Assembly: GCA_949358305.1 (NCBI GenBank)
Contig: OX442314.1
Span: forward strand, 31,729,118 to 31,793,117
Direction: 5' to 3'
DNA: 64,000 nucleotides
Origin: Strigamia acuminata
Taxonomy: Eukaryota > Arthropoda > Chilopoda > Geophilomorpha > Linotaeniidae
Each line of letters starts with the position of its first letter. The first letter of the stretch is position 1. Both the position numbers and the translations under genes were made by a program. Positions 1-12,641 of the stretch are shown here, in pieces. The notes beneath the pieces were generated by a model. It saw nothing but the letters and a program-made list of their open reading frames with translations, was not told the origin of the DNA and searched no databases.

Positions 1-2525
1 TTTCTCTGAATCGGTTTGCAGCGTTGGCAGCGATTGCAGCTTGCTACATGAAGTTTTACTTCTTTTTGCATGCCAGGCCAGAAATAAACTCTTTTCAATC
101 GCTCTAGAGTTACTTCAACTCCTCCGTGACCAGCCATCGGATGGTCGTGAATTAGTTGAAGTGCTGCGAGTTGCAGAGATGGTGGAATAAAGATTTTAAA
201 TCCAATTCCCAAATCCTCTTCCTCCACAAAGAAATCAGTTTTAAAGGGTGCATAAATAATAAGCATTCCTTTTCTAGTGAGTGTGCAGTCGTACTGCCTT
301 TCTTCCAAGAACTTAGGAAGTTCTGGTCGAGGTTGTCCATCATCCAATTCCAACCATTCGATTAGTTTTGAAAGATGTTTATCTGCACGCTGCTGTAATA
401 TAATGTTCTCGAAAGACATCGGGTAATCGGTCTCATTTGTGAGATAAGCTAGAGCAACAGGCTCTATAATCTCTGTTAGAGTTGCTTTTCCTTCTAACGG
501 ATTGCCATTATCAAGAGAGACTCTGGATAAGGCATCCGCGACTTGATTGTCGGTGCCTTTTCGGTACTTGATGGTGAAATTTTCATTCTGCAATTTCATT
601 GCCCACCTAGCCAGTCTTCCAGCTGGGTTTTCCATTGTCATGAGAAATCTCAGAGCATGATGGTCAGTCTCAACTTGGTACTCAGAATATTCAATGTATG
701 GTTTGAACTTATCAACAGCCCAAACCACAGCTAAACATTCCAAATCAGTGGTGCTGTAGTTGTTTTCCGCGCCTTGCAGAGTTCTGCTGGCGTACGCAAC
801 TGGTCTTAAAGCACCATGGTCATCCAGTTGCATGAGGACTGCACCGAGCCCGCCGCCACTAGCATCTGTATGGATGGTAAAGTTGCGAGCGAAATCAGGC
901 AGAGGTAGCACAATTCCTTTTGCAAGCTGGTTTTTCAGATATTCGAAAGCAACATTGCACTCTTCAGACCATTCCCATTTTGTATCTTTCTTTAAAAGGG
1001 CAAAAAATGGTTTTTGAGTAATACTCAGTTTTGGAATTAGAGCAGCATAGAAACCCACCATCCCAATAAAACGCTGAAGCTGTTTTATACTGGAAGGGGT
1101 CGGATAATTTAAAATTGCTTCCACTTTGTCGTTGTTTGGGCTATAACCCCCATTTGACATCGTGAAACCAAGAAAGTTTAATTCTTCAGGGCAAATAAAT
1201 GACTTTGACGGACTCGCTGTCAATTTGTTTTTATCTAATTTTGACAATATGTCATCTAAATGCTGAAGGTGTTCTTCAAATGAGTCGCTAAAAATGATAA
1301 TATCATCGAGGTAAGCGAGTGCCCACTTGTGTTGTGCAGTTCCAAGAACTTGATCCATCATTCTTTGAAATGCACTGGGTGCATTGCACAGTCCGAAGGG
1401 CATACGAGTAAATTGGTATGTTCCATCAGAAGTAGAAAAAGCAGTTTTCTTCTTGTCACTTGATTTAAGTTTTATTTGGTAATAACCTTTAGTTAAATCC
1501 AAAGTAGAAAAGAACTTTTTTCCACCTAAACAGGCCAAAATCATAGAAATTGAGGGCATCTGGTAGACGTCCTTAATTGTGATCTTATTTAGCCAGCGAA
1601 AGTCAATACAGAGGCGGTACCCTCCGTCTTTCTTTGCAACAATCACGGGGGGATTTTTCTAACTCCCCTCGCAAGGTTCGGCCCAACCATCTCTCAGCAA
1701 TTCAGCAACCAATTCGCGATAAATCTCAGCTTTCTTGGGATTCATTGGTCGGTCTTTGCATCGAAATGAAGGTGCATCTCCAGTCGGAATTGGATGTTCC
1801 AACGTGGGGTGGCAGCCAGCTTTGTCACTAAACACATGTCTGTATTTTTCTACAAGAGTTAAGATTTGAGATCTCTGCCTTGGTGACAAATTGCTTTTTG
1901 CTAACAGTCTCTGGCTCAAATCAGCCGTGGAGACAGAAGGTGACTTTGATTCTGCAACCAAAGCATCCCATCGATCCATTATTGCATTTCCAAGTTCTTC
2001 AGGCGATGGTGGGTCGTCGAAGGGAAATGTGTCATGTGGAAAATCAAGAAAGAAATATTCTCGATCTGTTAGATTGAGAACAATCCTATTTTCGATAATC
2101 CAAGAGCAACCTAATAATATAAATTTGGAAGCTGATGGAAGAACAGTAAATGTCACAGGGATTTCATCACCCCGCCACTTGAGTGGCAATGTGATTGTTC
2201 CGATTGGACGTGTTGGTCTATCGCCAGTGTATACAACTCGATTTTCTAAAAATGGAGTCATAAAGTGCAAGAGGTTTAGCTTTTTAAGCATTCCTCCGCT
2301 GATGTACCTATGGGTTGCCCCAGTATCCATCAGAGCGGTGACTTTTAAGCCGTTTAGTGTTGCTTTGAAGTAAGGCAGGGGAGTAATACTCTTTCCTGTC
2401 TTTAAAGCAACGTTAACATGATCGATTTCAGGTTCTGTGGAAAAAACCACGCGAGGATCTGGCTCTGTGGATGAAATGTCATCAAATAGCGCATCCTCCA
2501 TGTCTTCTTCCATTGGAATCAACAC
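1..2525 (-). pseudogene. Ty3/gypsy pol (protease, RT, RNase H, integrase start), one internal stop
   Basis: Polyprotein of a Ty3/gypsy LTR retrotransposon that copies element RNA into DNA and integrates it. Reading from 2525 downward there is an aspartic protease with a DTG active site (about 2300-2340), then the start of reverse transcriptase. An in-frame TAG at about 1656-1658 interrupts the frame just before the RT fingers. Below it the same frame stays open to base 1 and shows the RT catalytic YLDD box (about 1303-1318), an RNase H motif with TDAS (about 855-895), and the integrase zinc-binding H/C region (1-150). The rest of integrase lies outside the window. Pol lies in the -1 frame relative to the gag at 2549-4243. 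A single stop suggests a fairly young but inactive copy. Confidence 0.9.
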
Positions 2526-2548
2526 AATAGTGAGAGCGCAGTCGTCAG

Positions 2549-4243
2549 TTACTCGGGGGTTTCTGTCGACTGCGACTCCTCGTTTCCCGCCATGTCAGGC
2601 CAGCCACCAAATTCATTGGCTGCAAGCATAGCCTGCATCATGCTGTGTTGGGCAGCGGCGATTGTTTCCATTGCTGCTTTAGCGGCTTCCACTTTAAGGG
2701 GGCAATCCCTTTCAAAGTGTGCGCCACCGCAGCCCCAGCAACCGCCAACTCTTGGTTTGGTCGCATAATCTTTGAGCCTATTGCTCGGGACTAGCGCCTT
2801 CTCGTTGCCTTCTGCGGCTTTTGTTGCTGCTATCGCAGCATTTTTAGGCGCAGGGAACAGTGTTCTATTGTTTGGATTTCTCAATCCAAACGGAACAAAT
2901 TTCGGTTTATCTCCACCCGCAGCATTTGGTATTGTTACCATTTGCTGGTTGGATTTTTGAATTGGCGTAACAGTTTCTGTTTTTGCCGCCTCAATGATTG
3001 CTGCATTTGTCACAGTTTCCTGATTTATGATCGCGGCCTCCGTAGCAATGCAGGCTCTCCTGAGCGACGCCCAAGTGTTCTCCAAATTAATGGCATTTGC
3101 GACCATGTTTTTGGCCGCTGGGCGCAGAATTGCCAGCACTTTTTGAATTTGCTGGCTCTCGTGCACAGGAATAGTCAATTGAGCGTATAACTTCTCGAGT
3201 CTTATCACCACTTGGGTGGCAGACTCATGAGACAGTTGCTGTGTTTTAGCGATTTCTGCTAAAAGCAGCGCATCGCTCGGACGAAAATGGGTGATAAATT
3301 CATGTTCGAATTCCTCCCAATTCGTTTTGGCATGAGAAGAGAACCATGTGGCCGCATCTCCTCGGAAAAACTTAAACAAATGCTCAGCAAGCACTTGGTT
3401 CAGATAGGGCAAAGCAAAGCGTAGAGAACGTTTTAAATCAATAAGGAAAGACTTAGCTTTCGTTTTGTCCCCTGCAAACGCTTCAATTCCAATGGATTTG
3501 ACTCGTTTACTTAGCTCTACTTCATCCATTGGCCTGGGAGCAGGCATAGCCTGGTCAGTTTTGTGAAGAAACTTTTCTCCCCAAGCCAGAAAAAGAGGAT
3601 TTCCAGTCGTAGGCGTTGAGCCTGTGCTGGATCCAGAGTTTGGTGTTGTCACGGTGGGAGAAATCGTGTTTGAGATTGCAGATTGTGCTCTCAAATTCGA
3701 TTGTCCAGCCGCCACCACGCTGTCAACGATAGCTTTTTGACTAGCTATCATCTTCAACAAGCTTTCATTCGATAATTTCGCAGAGTCTAACTCCTGCAAA
3801 GCATGAGTTAACCGGTCGCTAATATCACCGAATTCCGTGCGCGTTTGCGTTAATTGACGCATAGTGCTATCCGATTTGTCTTGGAGTTCCACCAAGTGAT
3901 CGGCTACTTTCAGAAGCGTGTCTTCCCACACTTCGTAGGTTGTCATATCATCGATAACTAGATTAAAGACGTTGCAAGTCGTTTCAAGCATCGCTTGATC
4001 CAACAATTTAACTTTAGGACTTGACATATTGTCGTTTGAAGAAGCAATCGAATTATTATCCGAGTCGTTCAAATCTGAATCCGTTGCGGGTGTGAAAGAA
4101 TTAGGTGCAGGAGAGTCCCACGTGGTCTTACCAGTTCTGGTCGCTGGCATTGACACAATGTGACCAAAAGCAGGACCGCAGCTTGCAAGGTGAACAAGTG
4201 GAATTAAGTCACGACCAATGAGGAGACAGGAGATTAGGCTCAA
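2549..4243 (-). CDS. Ty3/gypsy gag-like polyprotein
   Basis: Structural capsid/nucleocapsid protein of the same gypsy element as the pol at 1-2525, up to 564 codons. The first likely methionine is at 4150, because the upstream residues are unlike a gag start; the longer frame to 4243 is also open. The N-terminal third is serine/asparagine-rich with a helical stretch; the middle holds a capsid-like segment with tryptophan and histidine positions typical of retrotransposon gag. Near the C terminus is a zinc knuckle CWGCGGAHFERDC (C-x2-C-x3-H-x4-C) at about 2715-2755. The last residues are acidic and the stop lies 24 bases before the first possible pol start codon. No LTR or primer-binding site was recognised above 4243. 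Confidence 0.8.
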   Translation of the reverse strand: MSLISCLLIGRDLIPLVHLASCGPAFGHIVSMPATRTGKTTWDSPAPNSFTPATDSDLNDSDNNSIASSNDNMSSPKVKLLDQAMLETTCNVFNLVIDDMTTYEVWEDTLLKVADHLVELQDKSDSTMRQLTQTRTEFGDISDRLTHALQELDSAKLSNESLLKMIASQKAIVDSVVAAGQSNLRAQSAISNTISPTVTTPNSGSSTGSTPTTGNPLFLAWGEKFLHKTDQAMPAPRPMDEVELSKRVKSIGIEAFAGDKTKAKSFLIDLKRSLRFALPYLNQVLAEHLFKFFRGDAATWFSSHAKTNWEEFEHEFITHFRPSDALLLAEIAKTQQLSHESATQVVIRLEKLYAQLTIPVHESQQIQKVLAILRPAAKNMVANAINLENTWASLRRACIATEAAIINQETVTNAAIIEAAKTETVTPIQKSNQQMVTIPNAAGGDKPKFVPFGLRNPNNRTLFPAPKNAAIAATKAAEGNEKALVPSNRLKDYATKPRVGGCWGCGGAHFERDCPLKVEAAKAAMETIAAAQHSMMQAMLAANEFGGWPDMAGNEESQSTETPE

Positions 4244-7200
4244 GTAGCCATTCTTGGGAGAGGGATTAGTGATGTCACTTCCCCCCCCTGGTTTCCCATT
4301 GGTAGAAAATTAAAATAATTTATAGAATCAATTTCCCAGAGTTCCAAGAAAATGTCGAAATTTGAAATTCCAATCATTCTCGAAAATTCCGAGATTTCCA
4401 CATGTTTTTCTATTGTCTTTCCAGTCGCCATGTTTGATTTTTAAAATAAAAACAAAATTTCGACCGTTTTAATGTTCCAATTCCTACATTTCTGCAGAAA
4501 AAACAACACTTTTTGAAAAAACAATAGTGATTTTTCGGTTTGGAACTAGAAGTTCTGAACCAGATCAAAATGGTCTGATTCCACAAAAACATGACTTTTG
4601 TGCTTTTCTAAAAAAGCACGAAATCATGTCTGTAGAACTTCGAAATTTTCAAACCAGTTAATTTTATCATTGTTAGCAACAAATAACAAAATCAAACCGC
4701 GCTAGCGCGCAGACAAACCGATTCTTGATGCCTCGCAAGAAGAAACAGAGGAAGAAAGATAAGAAAATAAAAATAAAAAATTACAAAATACTGGGTGTTT
4801 TTTAATCTAAAAGACACCCAAAAAGTTCCAATTTTTAGCAGAAGGTTTTTGCAGATATTTACACTACGGGGATATTGTTGCAATCTCTTCTTCTGCCCCA
4901 AGAGACCAACAAACGCGCCCGCTCACCCCTTTCGGAGACTCATTCCAGTCTGCACGAGGCTGCCTTTCGACAGAAACGTGCCTACACTGAGATGTCTGTT
5001 CATCCCAATGAAATGGTGTTTTTTGTGGAACAGTCAGTTGCACTTAAAGTAAGAAGGAAATGCATCTTCTGTCCCTAGTCGCCTTGGGTCCCACCCTTCA
5101 GCCGCCATTGTGAAGCCATATCGCCCTCCATTTGACGCTGTATACAACCCGGCATTTGAGGTGATTATTACCGCTGTCAGGTGTGGAGTCCCAAGAAAAC
5201 CATGAAAATCATAGATAGGGAAGTTTAGAGAAAAAGTAAAAAATGAAAAAGATGTAAAAACAACTAATTTCCAAATTACAGAGATTGCTCCAGACTGTGG
5301 TTTGAGCACAGTCCTTTAACAAACTGCAGTAGCCCAGAAATCAAGCAAGAGTGAATAAAATTCAGAAACAAAAGTTACAGGCTAGATTCCCAATCTTTTT
5401 TCAAAGTTGGTAGCTACCTGAACGCACAGATATCGTTCCTACGCCCTAACGAACTCTCTGTGCCATTTGAGCACTTCACCATCGGTATCCCCGTACCTCC
5501 GGCAGCTCTCCCTGCTGTCCGTGTCCCAATTTCAGCAACTCTTGGGTTAAATACGTTAACTTGCAGTTGCCTACCAACCAGTACACGGGACAGGGTAGGA
5601 TTATGACCGATGTGAACCCGGATGAGCGCCTTGAGCAGCCACAACGCAACCCATAAATTATGAGTCGCAACAAAAAACAAGGCAGTCTTCCCATGTGTGC
5701 GGACACTTCGCTGCCACTCGGGTCCAACTACACGCCAACTCACCGCACGTGACTGTTCCCGCGCCAGCGACCACTAAGCTAGCAACCTGCATCCAAGCGA
5801 CTAAACGTCCTACAAGAAATTTGATGTCACTCAAAGCTCAGTTCAACATCGCCTCCTCGCCCGGCCCATAATGGAACCAGTGATTGCAGCGTGGCACCTG
5901 GAATATGACCGCTTCTCCCCCGTGGGATTTGGTTTGCTGGTGGCCACCAGCGCGCCTCCTCCACGAATCGAGTTTGAATACGCTGCAGACTGTTCCATTA
6001 CTTTTACTTGGGCTGCGCACCAAGAAATAGAAATAATAAAGAAGGTTTGGAATTATATTCCCCTCCCAACCACTCAGTTTTTTAGGCTAAGCTAGAAAGG
6101 AATAGAAGACCGTTGGAAAGTGTGGCTAGTGTAAGTCCCGGCTTGCCAGTACCCAGGCAAGCTGGACATGCAAAGCCACCAATTTTTGTCTGATCAGGGT
6201 CCAATGGTCAGCGATTAGCGGCCGTTTCGCCTGCTGACCCCCTATCACAATCATGACCAAGGAAATTTCCCCCTCTAGTTGAAAGAAAAAATTCATTTAA
6301 TATTGTGCTTCACACAATCAGTAAATTAGAATAGTATTCGCAAGAGAATTCAAAATCCTGGACGGGCCCACAATTGTGAGTGTTCGGACGGACGCCACGT
6401 GGTCGGGGGAGAGCCACGGAGGCGCTGGACGCAACACACACGATAAAACAAACCACGAAATACACGGAGACACAATATAGTTTTAGTTATGGCTTTATTG
6501 GATGTCTAGGGGTATGATTGTAGTGTCCCATAGTGTATTTCCCAAGGCGGCGGTTCCTTCGAACCGTCCCTAATCAGACCGCGTGGCACGGCGGCCATCG
6601 GCCGCCATGACACACGAGGTCGGTAATCGGTTTTGGGCCACGCCGCCGAAGTTACGGTTAACGTCCGGCGGACGTGGCGCAACTGGACGCTCAGGTCCCG
6701 GCGGGCGATATCATCGCCACGCCGATAGTTTGGGTTATCTCAATAGCCAGTTTCGGAGGCGGTCGCAACACGACCGTTCGCCTTGCTGGTTGATCAACAA
6801 CTCTCTTGTCCCTACGGGGACCAACCACTTCCGGAAGGGCGACTTCCGGGGCCCGATCCTGCTTGACCAAAGGCCCGCAGCTCCACCTGGTTGCGGGGGA
6901 CCGCAACAGGCTGCGCGAGATACGAGAGGCGCTGGAGCTGCGCCAAGTGCATTGCCGTTGCAGTGCAGCGACCCGTGCGCAGGGGCAGCTGGTCACAGTA
7001 TTTTTAAAAGTTTATTTTTACTCACGGTTTTGCTTCGATCGCACTAGGCGCTTTCAATAACTTCTTGTCTATTTCCTGTATTGCAAAGTTCCTCATTTTG
7101 GATAACTCACGTCCAATATTGCTCTGATGCAGTTTGATGAGTGTAATTGATAGTTTCGCAAGCCCCACTTAAGGTTAGATTTGTATCATTAGCTGGTAAC

Positions 7201-7284
7201 GCAATTTCAGAACACGACGGCAAGGTAATCCTGCTCAGAAAATTGTATGAAATAAAAATTAAAAAAAATTAAAAATGTAACTAC
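4244..7284. other. No gene recognised; AT-rich leader then GC-rich island
   Basis: Only short frames without recognisable motifs. The part next to the gypsy gag may be its leader and LTR, but no matching partner is visible because the other end is outside the window. Bases 6540-7000 form a GC-rich island with open frames on both strands; neither translation resembles a known family. AT-rich sequence resumes after 7000. Confidence 0.4.
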
Positions 7285-7457
7285 CGCTTTTCTGACAAAA
7301 CATCTGTGATCTGGACCCCACCATTCATAGCAGTCTTTCCAAGGCACCTCGGCTGCAAAGGAGGCTGCAGTGTAAAACACCATGTAGGCAATGAGGATAC
7401 CGGTATTATAATAAATGCATGTAATGAGACACACAACTGACATTGCTATGCCAATTC
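7285..7457 (-). CDS. Single exon of an SLC6-type Na+/Cl- neurotransmitter transporter
   Basis: A 173-bp internal exon bounded by an acceptor (TTTTTATAG, exon begins at 7457) and a GT donor (exon ends at 7285). Its translation runs GIGIAMSVVC, a hydrophobic segment with YYNTG, then ASFAAEVPWKDC, YEWW and HRCF. This matches the end of transmembrane helix 3 and the start of the large extracellular loop 2 of solute carrier 6 transporters: a YYN in the helix, a proline-tryptophan after it, and two cysteines that in the family form the loop disulfide. SLC6 proteins couple uptake of neurotransmitters or amino acids to sodium and chloride at the plasma membrane. No other exon was recognised nearby, so this is either one exon of a gene with long TE-filled introns or an orphan fragment. 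The donor (GTAGTT) is weak. Confidence 0.72.
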
Positions 7458-10194
7458 CTATAAAAATAGAAGCACTAAATTGTATTCTTATTTGCATGTA
7501 TTTTATCACAGAATAATTACACCATTGTTGATAATTCATTTGTAATTATAATAATAATTGCGAGCGATATGATGTGTGTGGCAATGCGGGAAAGCCAACC
7601 GCACATATCGGATAAATTCACCAGCTAACCATTACACCTTTTAGAACCAACCTGGAATCAAATTCAGACCGAATTTCGACGACATCTTTTACGTCAGGAA
7701 ATAAGAACGCTAACACTCTTATTTCCACACTGAACACAATGATATTATTTATTTATTTACGTCTCCATATTTGCACTTTATATCTCACACTTGTTCACGC
7801 TTTTAACATTATTTTGTTAGCAATTGCTATCTCGAGCCGTCATCGTCACAACATAATCATTAGAATAAACTATTATTAATAAAATTTTCTTTTTTTAAGT
7901 TTTTAAAATTGCTAGGCATTTTCCAAGCAAGCGACAGAAACGCCATCGGGTGTTTGCAACTGTTACTACATTATCTTAAATTAATACTGTTTTTCTCTCC
8001 GCCTTATTCATTCTTGATAATAATCGTGGGATATTTTTATTAAGAAAACTAAAGTCTGCTTATCTCTTTTTAAATCATTCTGAATTGTATACTTTCTGTC
8101 TCCGAAAAAGAGAAATACACTAATGATTTGTTCTACCTTCACCGGATATCGTGTTTTTCCGCCTGTGAACCCCGTACTTATCGTTCTCACAAAGGAAGGC
8201 GTCGGTCGGTCGGTCGGTTCGTGAGTGTGCTTCGCCGCTGCTAATCATGGTTTATTTCGGTAAATTTCTGTCCTCAGATGGGTAATTTTTCAACGTAATG
8301 TTCCAAAGTAAGTTTGTTTAGCATTGCGTCTGGTTTATTTCGCTACTTAATTCGAATTTCGCTACTTGTTTTTGTTAAACATTTTATTCCATCCGTGCGT
8401 CATATTTCAAGGGAGTGAGTGGTCATAATCAGTCAACTTATTAGTCAAAAGCAGGGAAAATGTTTGGAAATGTTACCATGAAAATTCCTCACTCTGTATG
8501 GAGATTCTAATTTTTCGTCACTCTTGTATGTTTTCGTTTTTATGTATTTTTATTTATTATTAATTTTTATATATTTTCATCATACGTGCATTGATTGGTA
8601 CGGACTTGCTGGCGATTGTTTTTCAAAATATATTTGATTGTGTGTGTAAATAGTAAATTAGGGGGTGTAAAATCCAACTCTCTACCTCCACGTGGTCACC
8701 CCTGGAGAAACTGACGACTTGAACTAGTCTCAGTGGAACCAAAAGAGAGCTCTGGTCAAATCCAGCTGCATGCAATTTGTCCTGCTTTCAATTGAAAAAA
8801 AAAGATTTTGTGGTTGATATATTTTGTATTGTAAGCCCGCATACCTTGCAACTAACGTGGCATTTACATTCATTTGTATTGCGAGCCCACACCCTACAAG
8901 ATTGTGGCATTTACATTTATTTGTATTGTAAGCCTGCAAATCCTACAAGATTGTGGCATTTACATTTATTTGTATTGTAAGCCTGCAATCCTACATGTGG
9001 CATTTACATGATTTTATACCGCATTTTATATCACATTTTGTTACATGAATGTGGCATCTACTTTATCCAATATTTGTTGTTGGTGGTTCTTGATTCAACT
9101 TTTGAGATTGATTGTTCCTGGATCTTGTTTTACATACACTACAACTGGTTTTCCTTCATATTTGTTAGTCGTTATTTGACCATTTGTGTAAAATGATAAT
9201 TTTTATATTTTACTATCTTGGCTCTCTGGTTTTGATTTGGTTTTACATTCACAGTGTCATTGAAAGGTTTATTACCTCCAAATTTTCTTCAATTATTTTG
9301 GTCCACTAGTTTCTTTTCCATTACTCGTTTATTTTTCATGTTCGTGTTTGAATTACTTTTTTAAATTGAAAACTTCCTGTTTTACTGAAAAAGAAAATAC
9401 TAAATCATATCATCACATGGTGTTTCATCTGAAATTTGTTGATACTGCTTAGCAATTTTCTTTTGGGAATTAGCATTGGATTTTTGGTGAATATATTGTT
9501 TTTCCTGTAACCTAATTGTAATTTTGCAATGTGACAATTCCATCTCATTCACATAAATACTGGTGTTCATTGCCTGGACACAAGCAATTATAATCACATG
9601 AAAGAACTGTTTTTATGATACGTAGCTAAACCAAATGCGCTGAAATGACTTTCGTTTTTCACGAAATATTTTCATAGACATGTTGCTGGAAATTTTAGTT
9701 GAATTACCATCTTGTAATCAGTATTTCCTTATGGAAGCTAGACTGCAAAACCGTGAAAAATAATGACATAGTTTTTTAATAAAACAATTTAAAGTGATCA
9801 TATTGGGGTAAAGAAGGCAGCCAATGAGTTTTGATACAACAATCTGAGAGGAATTGTCGAAAGAAATTAGATATCTAATTGCTTCATTGGTTCGCATTAA
9901 TATTTAATGTAAATTTTGAAAAATTAATGATTTAGCTCTTACAAATGCTCACAATTAATGTTTATTTGACACAAATTGCGCAAAATTAACCACGTAGCAT
10001 TTTTAAACATCAAAATGCTTCAAAATGATGGAAACATTGTTTTATCACATACTGTTTATTGGCCATGGGTTCGTGGTTCAGACTTGAAATATAATGATCT
10101 TTGGCTATTCAAAAACGAAGCAAAAACCTCATATTTTTGTGGGATTGGAATTGGATATCTGATTAGGATGTTTGAAGTTAAGAGAATGATTAGT
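7458..10194. other. AT-rich, no gene recognised
   Basis: Short chance frames only. If the SLC6 exon at 7285-7457 belongs to a live gene, this would be upstream intron. It contains a short GGTC tandem run near 8200-8220 and the minisatellite at 8820-9010. Confidence 0.4.
8820..9010 (+). repeat. Minisatellite, about three copies of a 60-bp unit
   Basis: The block GTGGCATTTACATT-ATTTGTATTG followed by AGCC and CCTAC recurs about every 60 bases, with the last copies nearly identical. The unit has no coding content. Confidence 0.8.
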
Positions 10195-12260
10195 CTTGAG
10201 GTTGTTCAATATGATGACCACTTGCGCGGAGGCACATCTCTGCACGTGCCTGGATGGACTTGTACACAGTTTCAATCGTGTGTTTTGTAATTCCTTTAAG
10301 GTCGTTGATGGTAATTGGCACTGTTTCATAAACTTTCTCCTTCACACATAACCCCAGGAGAAGAAGTCAAGCAGTGTCAAATCGGGGGATCTAGGTGGCC
10401 ATGACACTGGTCCTTTTCTACTAATCTACTGATGTCTGAATGCAGCGTGTAACCGTGGCTAGATGTGAGAAGCTGGGTGGAGCCGCATCCTGTTAGTACC
10501 ACATCTTAACTCTGTTGCGACTCCGGGTTTTTGACCTGTAAATACTTACCTTTACCTGGTCGATCTGCAATTGAGCTGCCGTTTATAGGACTTAAACTCT
10601 GATGCCTGTAAAATAGTGTCTAGGGGTAATTTTAATGAAATGAAAACTGCCGTTTGAATTGAAATAAAAATACAAATAACTTTATTCTTGGAATTACAAG
10701 TGATTAAAATGAATAGAATAATAATTTGACTAGTAATTTACGAGAAGAAAGAAGACAGAAATGAAATATAACGAGAGCGACAATGCTCTCGATGAACAAA
10801 GGAAATATTTTGGGCGCGTAACAAACGGAGTTTGTCACGTACACCAAAATGGCGAGGCGAACTCGTCGATACAAATTTCGCCGCTCGTTCGATGGTTTCA
10901 ACTGTAGACTCCGGAGGAAAGCTCACGGTGGTCCACAGTCTCTACGATGGTTCACGGGCAAACGTTGGTGCTGTGTCAGCAACGATGAGTCTCGGAACAA
11001 GTGGGACGAGACTCACAATAACCGACAGTGAGCGGTTTTCTCGGGCGTTACCGGAGATTCGTGTAAGTGCGGGTAACCGACGATGGCGGTTACACGCAAA
11101 GCGCAAATGAGGCTGGTTCCACCGATAATACAGTGGAAACAGCAAAGATGAATCTCAACTCACCAAACTAACACGATCAATACTTGAAGTTACGGGTTTT
11201 GGTCCTTTTCAAAGCAGTGAAGTTGTGTTCTTGTTGGTGATGTGGTCGAGAGTGAGTGTGCCGCCAAAATTTGGGGCTTTTATGCACTCTCTGGTCCGGC
11301 GCACAAAACGTGCGCAGAGTGGTGATTTTGGTGCAATACAGGATGTATCACATCATTATCATTACTCTGATGTAATGTTTTGCCCCAAAAGAGGGGAAAG
11401 TGTGCCTCGGGGATTTCCGCTCCCAAGTCACACTTTTGGCGTGTGCCAAGTTAAACAATTAAATAAATAATTATTTAAGTGGTGATGATGATTTTAGGCG
11501 GTATAAAATCAGGGTTACCACAACTCTTCTGGCCAATGGCAAATTGTCAACAAACTATTCAAGGGTATTTGTTAGAATTAATTCGGTGTATCGTTGTTCA
11601 TTCAGCTTATCATCGTAGAACACAGGACCAATTATTTGCCCATTGTAAATCCCACACCAGACATTAAAGCACCAATTCACTTGGTGGGCTACTTCAGGTA
11701 TCCATCGGAGATTTTCTGTGACCCAATAATGGATATTGTGACGGTTTACTGTTGCATTGCGAGCAAATTGGGCCTCATCCGACCACATTACTTGCCTGGG
11801 AAAGTTTTCATCGTCGTCTATCTTATTAACAAATTACAATACTCTACTCGACCATTGAAATCTCTATCGCGTAGTTCCTGATGGCAGTGAACATGGAATG
11901 GATGGAAGGTGATTGGTGTGTAGCACATTTAGAACAGAGTCTTGGGAACAACTGACATCAGCTGTGATGGCTCTGCTACTAACATGAGGATTTGCTGGCA
12001 GAATTGTTCTTGTTGAATCCTCATTTAACACAATCCTCGGTCGACCTTGACGAGGACGTGGCATTATAACTTACTTCCTGTTTCACGGAACCTTTGAATA
12101 ATGTTTCTCACTGTGTTTGGGGAGGGATGTTGCCGATTTGGAAACCTCTCTCTGTACAGTCTACCTGCAGCTGCACAATGTTCCAGAGTGGCGCCATAGC
12201 AGAATTCCATATCAACCAACTCTTGTGCCGGGTATTCTGCCATCTTGGAAGTTGAAAGGT
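10195..12260 (-). pseudogene. mariner/Tc1-type (IS630 superfamily) transposase, split
   Basis: Remains of a cut-and-paste DNA transposase. The N-terminal part (about 12260-11490) carries a helix-turn-helix-like region with GRPRIVLNED and then the first catalytic aspartate region, WSDEAQF followed by VNRHN and NVWCGI. The C-terminal part (about 10535-10195) carries the second region (DAAPPSF) and the third (WPPRSPDLT with DFF). Both halves read on the minus strand in the right order, but about 0.9 kb of unrelated sequence lies between them, and there are stops and frame changes in each half. The gene is dead. The spacing of the motifs fits the mariner-like DDE/D group, though the exact family cannot be fixed by eye. 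Confidence 0.8.
10540..11490. mobile_element. Unidentified ~0.9 kb insertion within the mariner transposase
   Basis: This block separates the two halves of the transposase at 10195-12260, so it entered after that element. It has an AT-rich end (10660-10760) and a CG-rich middle (10830-11120) with no recognised protein, and looks like a solo LTR or a short non-autonomous element. I could not find a convincing target duplication: the sequences flanking the candidate ends (TGACC and ATTAA) do not match. Precise borders are uncertain by tens of bases. Confidence 0.4.
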
Positions 12261-12641
12261 TTCTAATTTCTATGGTACTTGAAGTTGGAACCTCTGTACT
12301 GAAAGCAAGGAACTTCTTAAGTCAGCTAAACTGATTTTCTCAAACTGATAACTCAAACTACAATAGTTAAACAATACACTCAAAGACACTCCATTCATTT
12401 GGCTCATCCTAGGCGGTTTTCAGGGTCTAAACTGTGGAACTATCGATCATCCACCTATCAATGATTTTCATCTTTCTCTGCTTCGATAGGTCCGGATGGA
12501 TTATATAAAACTAATGCTACATTAGGCCGCGATTGATCCAGGATGTATATTATCCAATGGCTCTGCACCGGGACTGGGAAAACCTATTTTTCTATCGAGG
12601 GGTTGGTATATCTCCTGAGCGTCTCAACCTATCCTAGGAGC

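Noticed and set aside
6583-7060. 154-codon plus-strand frame in the GC-rich island
   Set aside because: No recognisable motif and equally open on the other strand; GC content explains it.
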